Shown in pieces: positions 45,459 to 54,122 of a stretch of DNA of 64,000 nucleotides. The stretch covers positions 44,353 to 108,352 of the forward strand of contig NZ_VDLV01000007.1 of NCBI RefSeq assembly GCF_013608025.1, written 5' to 3'. Within the stretch, counting starts at the first letter, position 1. Every line of letters starts with the position of its first letter. Below the pieces are notes generated by a model that saw only the letters and a program-made list of their open reading frames with translations, ran no database searches and was not told where the DNA came from. This DNA comes from Pseudomonas brassicacearum subsp. neoaurantiaca. Lineage in GTDB: Bacteria > Pseudomonadota > Gammaproteobacteria > Pseudomonadales > Pseudomonadaceae. Made by a program: the position numbers and the translations under genes.

Positions 45459-46733
45459 TCAAGCACAACGGTTATCGATTAACCTAGCTACCTTTTCAAA
45501 GGCGATAGCCACATGTTCTATCGCGCTCGCATCGGCCAGCAGCATGCGGTGAGGCAAAGCGATGCAGGACCTGGAAAAGTCTTGCGCTATAGGCAATTGA
45601 TAGCGGGATGGATCGACCGCATCGGTGAATGTCTTGCCCAACTCGAACCGGTTTCGAGAGAATGGCTTGTAGAGACGATTCAGATTAAGCGCGCTGTACA
45701 TCGTCTTGCAGGGCAGCCGGATTTCTGCAGACAGCGCCGTAGCGAACTGCTCTGCACCATGTGTCTCAACAATTGACTGTGGCAATCGCACCACATAGGT
45801 GTAATGCGCCCGCTCCGTGGTACGAGGGGCGGTAGCTTGTGGCAGGAAACCAAGAGACACCAGAAAGTTGTCCAGAGTGGCGGCATTACGACGTCTATGT
45901 GCCAGTTGCTCGTCCAACATCTCCAGTTGTGCCACCAGGACGGCAGCATGAAATTCCGAGAGACAGTGGTTGTTGCCCATGATCTCCGCGCTCTCGACCA
46001 GTGCCATCTCATCCATTCCAGGCGGCTGCGCAGAGAGCGTTCGGCCGTCGGCCCGCAGATGTGCCAAGCGTCGTGCTAGGCACGCGTTGTTAGTAATCAC
46101 CGCCCCGCCCTCGCCGCTCGTCAGCAGCTTGCTGTGCTGCATCGAAAACGTACCGGCCGCGCCGAAGCAACCAACATGCCGACCGGCGTACCGGGCTCCA
46201 TGTGCCTGGGCGCAATCTTCGATCAATGGGATGGCGTGCGCCTGGGCGATAGCCACCAGGCGATCCAGGTCGGCGACTGCCGATCCAAGATGGACCACAG
46301 TAATAGCTCGCGTACGCGACGTGATTGCGCGCTCAACGGCCACTGGATCAAGGCAACCGGTCTTGGGGTCCACGTCGGTCAGGACGGGAATAGCATTGAT
46401 CCCAAGTACTGCGGATGCCGATGCGACCCAGCTCACACCTGGTACGATCACCTCATCGTGCGCCCCAACTTCACAGGCCTCCAACGCCATGCTCAAGCTG
46501 GCGGTACCCGTCGAGGACGGCACGCAATACCCTGCTCCAGTGTATTCGGCAAACGCCTGCCCGAAACGCTCTTCCCAAGATGGCTGCCCACGGTATTGAC
46601 CACTGATGGACCATCGGTGGCTACCGAGCACGGCGTTGACATTACGTTTGGTGTTCTCAGTGCTCTGAGGCCAATTGGGCCAATTACCATCGTGGACCGT
46701 AGCTCCTCCATAAATTGCTAGCTTTTCCAACAT
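45459..46733 (-). CDS. DegT/DnrJ/EryC1 aminotransferase, L-glutamine:2-deoxy-scyllo-inosose aminotransferase-like (BtrS/NeoS type)
   Basis: A 424-residue PLP aminotransferase. ATG 46733 has GGAGGT five bases upstream. It begins like BtrS with WPNWPQSTENTKRNV and shows SHRWSISGQYRGQPSWEERF, the PLP phosphate region SSTGTASL, IEDCAQAHGARYAGR, and the Schiff-base lysine K202 in SMQHSKLLTSGEGG. BtrS-type enzymes aminate 2-deoxy-scyllo-inosose at C1 and later amino-dideoxy-scyllo-inosose at C3, building 2-deoxystreptamine. With a deoxyinosose synthase in the same operon, this role is strongly suggested. The homology call is from memory of the family, not an alignment. Confidence 0.83.
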   Translation of the reverse strand: MLEKLAIYGGATVHDGNWPNWPQSTENTKRNVNAVLGSHRWSISGQYRGQPSWEERFGQAFAEYTGAGYCVPSSTGTASLSMALEACEVGAHDEVIVPGVSWVASASAVLGINAIPVLTDVDPKTGCLDPVAVERAITSRTRAITVVHLGSAVADLDRLVAIAQAHAIPLIEDCAQAHGARYAGRHVGCFGAAGTFSMQHSKLLTSGEGGAVITNNACLARRLAHLRADGRTLSAQPPGMDEMALVESAEIMGNNHCLSEFHAAVLVAQLEMLDEQLAHRRRNAATLDNFLVSLGFLPQATAPRTTERAHYTYVVRLPQSIVETHGAEQFATALSAEIRLPCKTMYSALNLNRLYKPFSRNRFELGKTFTDAVDPSRYQLPIAQDFSRSCIALPHRMLLADASAIEHVAIAFEKVARLIDNRCA

Positions 46734-46826
46734 CGATACCTCCGTCAATCAGGGTTAATTCGGTCTGTCCATGACGGTCATGGAGTCAGGCCAACGGTTG
46801 TTCTGGATTCTTTCGCTAGAACGGAT

Positions 46827-47558
46827 TCAATTCAGGCGGCGCCACAGACGCTCTGCATATCGTGCGGTGCCGGTGCCGACACGGCCGGCATGTAGCAGCA
46901 TCTCGGCAATAGTTGATGCACTGGTCTGTGAGCGGTAGCCCCACATGTCTTCGCATTTGCTTTCCAGCACCACTTCGATGTTGGCCGTTATTGCGGGTGC
47001 CAGACCTTGAATGGTGAGCTGTCTTTCGAGTTCCGGAAGCGACAAGCTCGAACTGTAGGGAGTGTCTTCGTAATAAAGGACGTCGACGTGATCCAGCGTA
47101 TCTGCGGCAACTCGTACGATCTGATGATCGATATGACCGCCAAGACCGCACGGAGCAAACACAACCTGAGGCATCCGACATGCCACGGCGTTTCGGATCA
47201 AGTTCACCACGCCCTCGGTCCTCGGATCATCGCTGGCGGCGGTGCTGAGTTCCGTAGCTTCGTCATATCCCATTGCAAAGCTGTCCGGGCAGGGCAGAAG
47301 GTCGTAATCGATCCACCGTCGCGCGCAATACGCACGGTCCTCCTGCTCCCGCTCTGCCGATATCGCATCTGTGGATTTCGCGCGCGAAGCCTTCGTCAAT
47401 GCCCATCCGCTGTGGCCGAAGATTGTCATCAGATGGAGATCTGCTCGCATGGAAAGCCGCGCCACGATGCCGCCTATGGAGTAGGCAACATCGTCAGCGT
47501 GCGGCGAGAGCATCAGGATTCGCTTACCCAGCATTGATTCCAGGGATGACGGGATCAT
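46827..47558 (-). CDS. PIG-L family N-acetylglucosaminide deacetylase (BtrD/NeoD type)
   Basis: A 243-residue zinc deacetylase of the PIG-L/LmbE family. Metal ligands are visible: H20 and D23 in LSPHADDVAYSIGG and H145 in GGHIDHQIV (H142-D144-H145 cluster). AAGGAGGAG sits just upstream of ATG 47558, which overlaps the stop of the preceding aminotransferase gene as ATGA. In neomycin and butirosin pathways the homologous step removes the acetyl group of 2'-N-acetylparomamine to give paromamine. That role here follows from the neighbours; mycothiol- or LPS-related deacetylation is unlikely in this setting. Confidence 0.82.
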   Translation of the reverse strand: MIPSSLESMLGKRILMLSPHADDVAYSIGGIVARLSMRADLHLMTIFGHSGWALTKASRAKSTDAISAEREQEDRAYCARRWIDYDLLPCPDSFAMGYDEATELSTAASDDPRTEGVVNLIRNAVACRMPQVVFAPCGLGGHIDHQIVRVAADTLDHVDVLYYEDTPYSSSLSLPELERQLTIQGLAPAITANIEVVLESKCEDMWGYRSQTSASTIAEMLLHAGRVGTGTARYAERLWRRLN

Positions 47559-48802
47559 CGCTCCTCCTTGATCCAACGAATCGCTTCCTCAACGGGAACG
47601 ACATCGTTGGCTCCGTCTATCATGCGAAAGGCGGCCTGGAAGCGCCGCTGCGGGCTGATAGACGCGGGGTAGCTTCTTCCAAAACACTGCGAAGTGGCTG
47701 TAAGTCCTTTCTCAAAACGGTCCAGCAATTCGTCAAGTACATCGCTGGTCGCGAGTGAGACTGTTTGATTGTCACCTTCGTATAAAAGCAGGCCCGCCAT
47801 GGCGAAATTCGTATATAGGGTCTGATCCAGGGCCTCGGTGGCACCCACGATTTGCAGCATCGGACCATCGCCAAATATCTCGATTGGCAGCTCGCTACGT
47901 CGCACGATATTACGCATCTCTGCAGCCAGGGTGGCTCCGCACTGGACTAATCGCTGGTAACCGTCGTGGTTGTCCATGTAGTCCAGCGTTGCCAACGCCG
48001 CTACGATCGGGATCGTGTCAAAATAGGCCGTATAGGTGAACTCCTTTGCCGCAGCCATCACATCGGATCGGCCCACCAGACATGACAGCCGGTGGCCATT
48101 CGCCAAACCTTTGGCGAAGGTATACAGATCTGCATGGAAGCCCACCGTCCCTGGAAATTTGGAGGCACGCATCGAGCGGTAGCCTTGCTTGACGTCATCG
48201 CAACACAGCAGTACCCCCTCATGCTTAGCGATCTGCGCCAACCGACGAAGCGTATCCGGTTGCAGGTGGATGTAGTCGGGAGACAAAATCACCAAGGCTG
48301 TTTGTCCTCGATGCTGCTCAAGCAACTGTTCGAGCAATTCCGGCACAAAGTAGAAATCAATGACGCCACTCGCATTGGCTTCCAGCAGGTGGTCGCTCCT
48401 CGCCCAATAGTCGCCCCAGCCGTGATATCCCGCGCTCGCAATCACGTGCCGTCCCGTGAATTGCCGCGCAACCTGAACAGCGGCACGGCAGGCTTCCGTC
48501 CCTGTGCTGAACAGGGCAAGTCGTGCTTCGTCCATTTCGACGTCGTCGATGATCCGATTTGTGAGCGTCTCATGCAGATTGCTCCAGCACGTCGCCGACG
48601 CCAGCCCGCTGTGGAGATGGTGCGCAATAGCTGAATTCACAGCCGGGTGGTGGTGCCCAAGCGTGACGCTACCTTTACCATTCATCAGGTCGATGTATTG
48701 CTTGCCGTCCGATAGCGTCACCTTGGCGCCACTGGAACTGACGGCGCGAAGCCTGGGCTGTGCGGTGTAGATGTCGGTTACGATATGGTGAGGTCTGTCC
48801 AT
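47555..48802 (-). CDS. Class III PLP aminotransferase (6'-aminotransferase, BtrB/NeoB type)
   Basis: A 415-residue class III aminotransferase of the glutamate-1-semialdehyde mutase/ornithine aminotransferase fold. Seen: YIDLMNGKGSVTLGHHHPAV near 36-55, FSTGTEACRAAVQVAR near 98, CDDVKQGYR near 201-209 and the PLP lysine K231 in LYTFAKGLANGHRLS. The neomycin/butirosin homologues convert the 6'-aldehyde of oxidised paromamine to neamine. It starts one base after the stop of the phosphoribosyltransferase-like gene and overlaps the deacetylase gene by four bases, so the three are tightly coupled. Another keto-sugar substrate cannot be excluded. Confidence 0.8.
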   Translation of the reverse strand: MDRPHHIVTDIYTAQPRLRAVSSSGAKVTLSDGKQYIDLMNGKGSVTLGHHHPAVNSAIAHHLHSGLASATCWSNLHETLTNRIIDDVEMDEARLALFSTGTEACRAAVQVARQFTGRHVIASAGYHGWGDYWARSDHLLEANASGVIDFYFVPELLEQLLEQHRGQTALVILSPDYIHLQPDTLRRLAQIAKHEGVLLCCDDVKQGYRSMRASKFPGTVGFHADLYTFAKGLANGHRLSCLVGRSDVMAAAKEFTYTAYFDTIPIVAALATLDYMDNHDGYQRLVQCGATLAAEMRNIVRRSELPIEIFGDGPMLQIVGATEALDQTLYTNFAMAGLLLYEGDNQTVSLATSDVLDELLDRFEKGLTATSQCFGRSYPASISPQRRFQAAFRMIDGANDVVPVEEAIRWIKEER

Positions 48803-48803
48803 G

Positions 48804-50654
48804 TTATTTCCCGGAAGATGTGTCGATCTCGGCCAACTCGGAGGTTGTCCTAATCAATTGACGGAAATCTTCGCAGAAAGTGATGCGTCCCCTGTCGCTA
48901 GGGATTCTCACGCTGCGCACTCTTGACTCGATGATCATCAAGGCAGCCAGGGACAAGCTCCCCCGGACGCTCCACCAAGCGAGACCGCACAGGGATGCGA
49001 GTTGTCTAGCGTCTTCGATCTTCAGGCGATTCTCGAGAATGAAAGCTGCCAATTCCAGCTCGGGAAAACTGATGTCGCCCCAGTTTGCTTCCAGTTGAAA
49101 GCGATGAAGTTTTCCGTGTCGGTCAACCTGCCAATGCCAGCCACCACTGCTATAACGCAGGGACGAACGGAACGCTCTACCCTCCCGTCCGGGCCACGGT
49201 ACCGGCTCCGTTAGAAACGCTCTCAGTGGCTCAGCTATCTCTTGGAGCGGATCGAAACTGAAACGCTCTTGCATGACCCCTACAATTGCCGACCAGCGCG
49301 GATCAAGCGTCATGACCACAGGGCTGTGGTATGTATGCGCAAGGGTCTGCCATTCAGGGACGGCCAGCCAGTTTGCCGCTTGAAGCAGTAAGTCGGCTCG
49401 GTTCGGCGGGCTTGCAGTATGGAATTGCTCTTGGAATGACCGCGTGACGCCGATGTCAGCCGTAATGGCATAGCCGTCAACCAACCAGGTTTCACTAGTA
49501 GACCTCATCCTCCGCAGGCGATCGAACTCAGCACGACCGAACACGCCTTCACCGATGAATCGCAGATGTAACAACGCATCACCGTCAGGTCCAAGAATTT
49601 CGATCGGCGTCTTGCGTGGGTTCACCAGAGGCCGATGTCCATTCAGGACTCCTGGGTCATTCCATGGGAGCCAGGCGCGACCGAACCCGTAACGCACCTC
49701 ACCTTGTGGGCACCGGAAGTGCATTTGCGCTTGGGCCGGGAGCGAAGGTATGCCCGCTGTCTCCCGCAGTCTTGCGATAAATTCAGGTTGTTCTCTAGGT
49801 AGTAAGCATTCCCAAAGCCGTGGCGCACGCACGTCGCGCCTCATGTACGACGGTGAGTGTGTTGGCATCGAGCGACTTGTCGGACCGCGCCAAAGCTTTC
49901 CAACGCTCGAAAACCATAGATCGATGCCGGGCTCGCGCAACGGCTCCGCGACAAGTTCGATGGTGGCCCCGGTATCCGGCCGGTCGTCCACCACTACGAC
50001 CACAGGGGCGAGTCGGTGCTCCAACCAGGCCCAAACGGTTTCCAAGCCATCAAGCGTTGGGGATCCTTCTCGCGGGCGCACCGTACACCAGTGCACGTCG
50101 GCGGCACCCAATCCGGTCAGGACTACCTTCCAGAGCGGAGCAAGATATGCTCCACCGGTGCGGATCCCAACAATTAGGAAGGCCCTATCAAGGCCCACTT
50201 GCGCAGTTAATCGATCAACGTCGTCGGCAATCAGTTCGAGATCGGCAAGGTCGTAGCCGCAGCACTCTGGGATCGGCAGGTGAAGCATTTTACTAAGGGA
50301 AGCGGGGGACGAGTTTAAATGGAGCGCGACACTTGCATAAGCAAGGTGATCGATGTTTTCGGATGCGGCAGCTATTCGGCCTAGCATCACTTGTGCGGCG
50401 CAATCGGCTTCGCATTCGGCGCGGCGAAGTTGCTCTTCGATTTGTTCCATCGTCGTATCGGCGAGTACGCCGTTTAGTCTACTCACAGCGAGCAGATCGG
50501 CCCAAAATTGCACACTGGCGCAAGCCACCAGGTACAGGTCATGGGTTCCAGGGGCGGCAGCGGCGCGCAGGCGACTCAGTACTCGCCCGATATCGATGTG
50601 CAACAGTCCTACGGGACCCGACTGAGTAGGCTGGTTAACAAGAAGGTTGTTCAT
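48804..50654 (-). CDS. Phosphoribosyltransferase-like protein, possible O-phosphoribosyltransferase of aminoglycoside assembly
   Basis: A 616-residue protein with a type I phosphoribosyltransferase-like core: the strand-loop FLIVGIRTGGAYLAP at about 159-173 and the PRPP-binding loop VVVVVDDRPDTGATIE at about 218-233. The first 150 residues and the last 370 are not recognised. In ribostamycin/butirosin biosynthesis a phosphoribosyltransferase (BtrL) attaches phosphoribose to neamine and a phosphatase (BtrP) removes the phosphate. This protein could play the first role, but no phosphatase is evident. ATG 50654 is used; a GTG three codons upstream is also possible and neither has a clear ribosome site. 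Confidence 0.55.
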   Translation of the reverse strand: MNNLLVNQPTQSGPVGLLHIDIGRVLSRLRAAAAPGTHDLYLVACASVQFWADLLAVSRLNGVLADTTMEQIEEQLRRAECEADCAAQVMLGRIAAASENIDHLAYASVALHLNSSPASLSKMLHLPIPECCGYDLADLELIADDVDRLTAQVGLDRAFLIVGIRTGGAYLAPLWKVVLTGLGAADVHWCTVRPREGSPTLDGLETVWAWLEHRLAPVVVVVDDRPDTGATIELVAEPLREPGIDLWFSSVGKLWRGPTSRSMPTHSPSYMRRDVRAPRLWECLLPREQPEFIARLRETAGIPSLPAQAQMHFRCPQGEVRYGFGRAWLPWNDPGVLNGHRPLVNPRKTPIEILGPDGDALLHLRFIGEGVFGRAEFDRLRRMRSTSETWLVDGYAITADIGVTRSFQEQFHTASPPNRADLLLQAANWLAVPEWQTLAHTYHSPVVMTLDPRWSAIVGVMQERFSFDPLQEIAEPLRAFLTEPVPWPGREGRAFRSSLRYSSGGWHWQVDRHGKLHRFQLEANWGDISFPELELAAFILENRLKIEDARQLASLCGLAWWSVRGSLSLAALMIIESRVRSVRIPSDRGRITFCEDFRQLIRTTSELAEIDTSSGK

Positions 50655-50756
50655 AATTATCACATATAGAGATCCGTGATCGCGTCGGTCGCGAGAGACC
50701 CACGTAGCTAGTGATCGGCAGGCCCGTCATGGTCCAGGATATGAAGAGTGCACTTG

Positions 50757-51902
50757 TCACGGCTGACTTTCCCCGACGACAAGGTCTTTGATGTTTGTTA
50801 AACAATCTTCAATGCAAGACTGAATTAGCGAGGCTTCGACTAATATCAACGGCCTACCAAGGGGGCCGGCCGGAACGCCCAAATCATCCAGCAGGATCAT
50901 GGCAACCTGGTCAGGACGAGCGCAGACATAACCCCGCTTGTTGTCCGTGAGCAACAGCGCCATCACTGCGGCGACAGTCACTCCGATTGGTAACCGAACC
51001 ATTAGTCCGTTACGTCTGAGTAGACGATGATGAAGGTTCCGGCCCGAGTCACTCAGCCGTCCTAGACGACGAGCAGCTTCGGCAGCAACGATCATTCCAA
51101 GGCCGACGGCTTCTCCATGCGGTATTCGGCCTTCTGCCGCTAGTTCGATTGCATGACCAACAGTGTGGCCATATTCGAACACGAGGGCCTCTCTGCGCTC
51201 GTATTTGTCGGCCCTCATCACTTTTTGCTTTGCAAGCAAACCTGCCTTGACAATGACCATTAGTTCCGTATCGGAATAATATGCGTCTGGCTTCAAACCA
51301 CTTTCTAGCAGTGGAATGTTCTCGGTGGCCACGGTCAATGCGTTTTTTATGATCTCGCACATGCCGGACCGAATTTGCGTCGCCGGAAGTGTTCGAAGAA
51401 AATTGATATCAATCAGAACAGCTGTGGGTTTGTGAAAGCAGCCCAGCAAATTTTTACCTAGAGATAAGTTCACTGCCTGTTTGAGTGAGGCTACTGAGTC
51501 TGCCGCCGCTATTAATGTCGTAGGTACATGTACAAGACGAATACCTCGAAAAAGCAACGCGGCTATTAACCCACCGAGATTTCCGATGAGCCCACCACCC
51601 ATGGCGACGATTACGCTGCTTCGATCAATACCAGCGCGCACCATTTCTTGTGCAAAATGCTCGACAGTTTTCAAGGATTTAAATGATTCGCCGTTGTCGA
51701 CGACCCAAAGGCTCGAAGAAGTTTGAGCCGTTAGCTCCTCGTACAATACGTCCGCATGCAACTGACTGACAGTTCTATCCGTAATCACGTGATAGCTTGA
51801 GGCACCGAGTTCACGTAACCTGGATATGATTTCATCCAGACATCGCACGCCGATCCACACCGGATAATGCTCATCTTCGAATTGAAGCTGCAAGTTATGC
51901 AT
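50757..51902 (-). CDS. 2-deoxy-scyllo-inosose synthase
   Basis: A 381-residue sugar-phosphate cyclase of the dehydroquinate-synthase fold. It would convert glucose-6-phosphate to 2-deoxy-scyllo-inosose, the committed step of 2-deoxystreptamine synthesis. The NAD site is VAMGGGLIGNLGG near 99-111. The diagnostic stretch DSVASLKQAVNLSLGKNL (135-152) has K141 and KQAVN as in BtrC, unlike the GGKTAVN-type loop of dehydroquinate synthases. E243 (FEYGHTVGHA) and likely metal ligands E183, H246 and H262 are present, and DNKRGYV near 320 also matches. GGAGAG precedes ATG 51902. It is the first gene of the leftward arm. Confidence 0.88.
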   Translation of the reverse strand: MHNLQLQFEDEHYPVWIGVRCLDEIISRLRELGASSYHVITDRTVSQLHADVLYEELTAQTSSSLWVVDNGESFKSLKTVEHFAQEMVRAGIDRSSVIVAMGGGLIGNLGGLIAALLFRGIRLVHVPTTLIAAADSVASLKQAVNLSLGKNLLGCFHKPTAVLIDINFLRTLPATQIRSGMCEIIKNALTVATENIPLLESGLKPDAYYSDTELMVIVKAGLLAKQKVMRADKYERREALVFEYGHTVGHAIELAAEGRIPHGEAVGLGMIVAAEAARRLGRLSDSGRNLHHRLLRRNGLMVRLPIGVTVAAVMALLLTDNKRGYVCARPDQVAMILLDDLGVPAGPLGRPLILVEASLIQSCIEDCLTNIKDLVVGESQP

Positions 51903-52480
51903 AAGACTCTCTCCAGTTATACACCGACATTGATAGCCGCGAGGCTGCTTATCGTTACCGTGCCGGAAGCTGGCTGCTGGCTGCTATTTTTGCCCAGATC
52001 ACAGAACGCTGACTTGCGAATCATGCCTATATGACAAACGCGTCACGCATACGAAAATCCAGGATCTATGGAACAAGCACAGTTCTCTATTCGTATACCT
52101 GCACCGAACAAGCGCTGGCACTTGAACTTTCAATCTAGTTGAAGTTGGTGTGCTGTCAATGAATGGAGATAGTATGTTACATCTCTGTGGCGATATCTGG
52201 ACAACGCCAAAAAATTTTATTCAGAAACGCCTTACAAAGGCTTAGGAAAGAGGCTACGCCTTAATGTCACATTTCTATTTGTAAAAAATTAAATTTACAA
52301 ATTTTCAATTCTCACGATTTGCTTCTCTGCTAAGGTTGTTTTACTTTCACAGAAAGAGCGAGCCTTCTCAAAGGCGTTAGCTATTATTCGATAATATGTA
52401 GATTCAGTACATGTTGGGTGGTGCTACTCAATAAGTTGGCATTTGCGTGCCTTCATGTAAATCACGTCAGAGGACGTCTC
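51903..52480. promoter_or_regulatory. Divergent AT-rich regulatory region of the aminoglycoside-like cluster
   Basis: This 578-base gap separates the two arms and must hold both promoters. It is clearly richer in A and T than the backbone. Seen: a perfect inverted repeat TTTGTAAA-N8-TTTACAAA at 52278-52301, and TTCAA-TCTAG-TTGAA at 52129-52143. No convincing ORF is present; the GTG-started extension of the rightward gene (from 52418) lacks a ribosome site. No pathway-specific regulator gene was found in the island. Confidence 0.6.
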
Positions 52481-54094
52481 ATGATAATGACTTCTCCTAT
52501 GGATCAGTACTTCGAAGATCGTCCACTCGGTGCTTCCCATTTGCATGGATTACGGTCAAATACTCTATTAGATGATCCCTTTGACGTGGTCATTATTGGT
52601 AGTGGGGCAGCTGGTGCGGTTGCTGCAGACACCTTTGTTCGCGCTGGGCTTCGTACCCTCATGTTGGAGGAAGGAGTGCGACTCAAGACTAGTGCGAAGA
52701 ATGCGGACGTTGACGCGCAGACTGAGCACGCATTGGCCGGCAATTGCGCTCAAGGGTGGAGTTCGCAGGGATGGCCATGGAGCACGCGTAATCTTGGCGG
52801 TGGCACGGTTTTCTATGGTGGGGCCTCGTTTCGGTATACCGAATTCGATTTCGATCCCAGCGAGCGCATCCGTGTCGAGGGGCTACCGGTGAAATGGCCC
52901 ATCGGCTCTTCCGATCTGGCTCCTTTCTACACCGAGATAGAGTCGATTCTCTCCATTGATCGAACTGGGTTCGAATGCAAGCGAACCCAGGCTCCAATTA
53001 CTTTGAGCCTGCCCGCAGAACATCTTTGGGAAGGGGCCCTCCAGCTCGGTCTGTCTCCCCGCTCAACCCCTGTAGCGATAGACCGCAGCCGGTGCGACCA
53101 CTGCTCCTTATGTATCACGGCACAGTGCACACGCGGTGCCAAGCGCGATGTGGTGAATTCCTTGCTCGGTCCTTTGGCTGACATGCCTAATTTGCTGCTG
53201 TTGACTGGTGTGAAGGCCATGGCGCTGACGCAGGAACGCTGCAATCGCGCCAGCTCGGTCCGGTGCATGGACACTACAACAGGTCAAGTTCGTTCCATCC
53301 GCGGGCACCGTTTTGTGCTGGCCTGTAATGCAATTCAAACCGCCGCGCTACTGCTGCGCTCGGTCTCGTCTCTCGCACCAAGGGGGCTCGGCAACGAGCA
53401 CGATATGGTCGGTCGGGGTCTTTGCATGAAGCTCAGCGAATATTCGCAAGGTGTCGTGAATGTAGACCGGCAAGAAGTTGACGATCATCCAATAGGTTAT
53501 CGGGGGCCATTCTCGACGATTTGTACGTTTGATCATTATCTGGACGACCGCTGTCCGACTGGTGTTGGCGGGCTGATCTACGAAGCCAAGCATGACGACT
53601 ACAGCCTGATTCCGGACGATGGTCTGGTATTGCGCGTGGAAACCATTCTTGCTGATCATCCGTCTCTCGGGAATCGGGTCCGGCTCTCCAGCAGTACGGA
53701 CTCATGGGGACTGCCGCGGTTGATGATCGACTATACGACGAGCTCAAAAGATCTGGCACGCCTAGCATATATGGTGGAGCGCTCAGCTGATTGGCTTAAG
53801 GCCTCTGGCGTAAGGAATATCCAATATGAGGCCTCGAACTTCGCAATGGGAAGTACTCACCTGCACGGCACCTGTCGCGCTGGTAATGACCCACGAACGT
53901 CGGTGGTGGATCGGGAAGGAAAGCTCCATTCGGTGGATAACGTCTACGTAGTGGATGGTAGCTATATGCCCTACCCCGGCGGAGTGAATCCTACTCTGAC
54001 CATCCAGGCCAATGCCCTGAGAATTGCTCGCCAGATAGTCCGCGATGCAGCGGGTCATTTGAGCGTCTTGGGAGGCGCTGCCGTCCTTCCTTAA
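52481..54094 (+). CDS. GMC-family FAD oxidoreductase with four-Cys cluster motif (paromamine 6'-oxidase NeoQ/BtrQ-like)
   Basis: A 537-residue flavoprotein. The dinucleotide fold FDVVIIGSGAAGAVAADTFVRAG is at 34-56, and the C-terminal GMC domain has STHLHGTCRAGNDP and SYMPYPGGVNPTLTIQANALRIA. Cys205, 208, 211 and 216 (CDHCSLCITAQC) resemble the iron-sulfur motif found in a subset of GMC dehydrogenases. ATG 52481 with AGAGGA seven bases upstream is preferred over the unsupported GTG at 52418. In neomycin/butirosin pathways the homologous flavoenzyme oxidises the 6'-hydroxyl of paromamine. Here it could also serve in the missing amino-DOI oxidation (speculative). Confidence 0.75.
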   Translation: MIMTSPMDQYFEDRPLGASHLHGLRSNTLLDDPFDVVIIGSGAAGAVAADTFVRAGLRTLMLEEGVRLKTSAKNADVDAQTEHALAGNCAQGWSSQGWPWSTRNLGGGTVFYGGASFRYTEFDFDPSERIRVEGLPVKWPIGSSDLAPFYTEIESILSIDRTGFECKRTQAPITLSLPAEHLWEGALQLGLSPRSTPVAIDRSRCDHCSLCITAQCTRGAKRDVVNSLLGPLADMPNLLLLTGVKAMALTQERCNRASSVRCMDTTTGQVRSIRGHRFVLACNAIQTAALLLRSVSSLAPRGLGNEHDMVGRGLCMKLSEYSQGVVNVDRQEVDDHPIGYRGPFSTICTFDHYLDDRCPTGVGGLIYEAKHDDYSLIPDDGLVLRVETILADHPSLGNRVRLSSSTDSWGLPRLMIDYTTSSKDLARLAYMVERSADWLKASGVRNIQYEASNFAMGSTHLHGTCRAGNDPRTSVVDREGKLHSVDNVYVVDGSYMPYPGGVNPTLTIQANALRIARQIVRDAAGHLSVLGGAAVLP

Positions 54095-54122
54095 CTGAAT
54101 CATTCAGAAAGTGGACACAATC

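Noticed and set aside
50757..51902. Reading the cyclase as a second 3-dehydroquinate synthase or as a valiolone synthase
   Set aside because: The SLKQAVN loop and DNKRGY motif fit deoxyinosose synthases, and the surrounding genes are aminoglycoside, not shikimate or acarbose-type.
52418..52480. A 21-codon GTG-started extension of the GMC oxidoreductase
   Set aside because: No ribosome-binding site precedes it, whereas AGAGGA lies at proper distance before the ATG at 52481.
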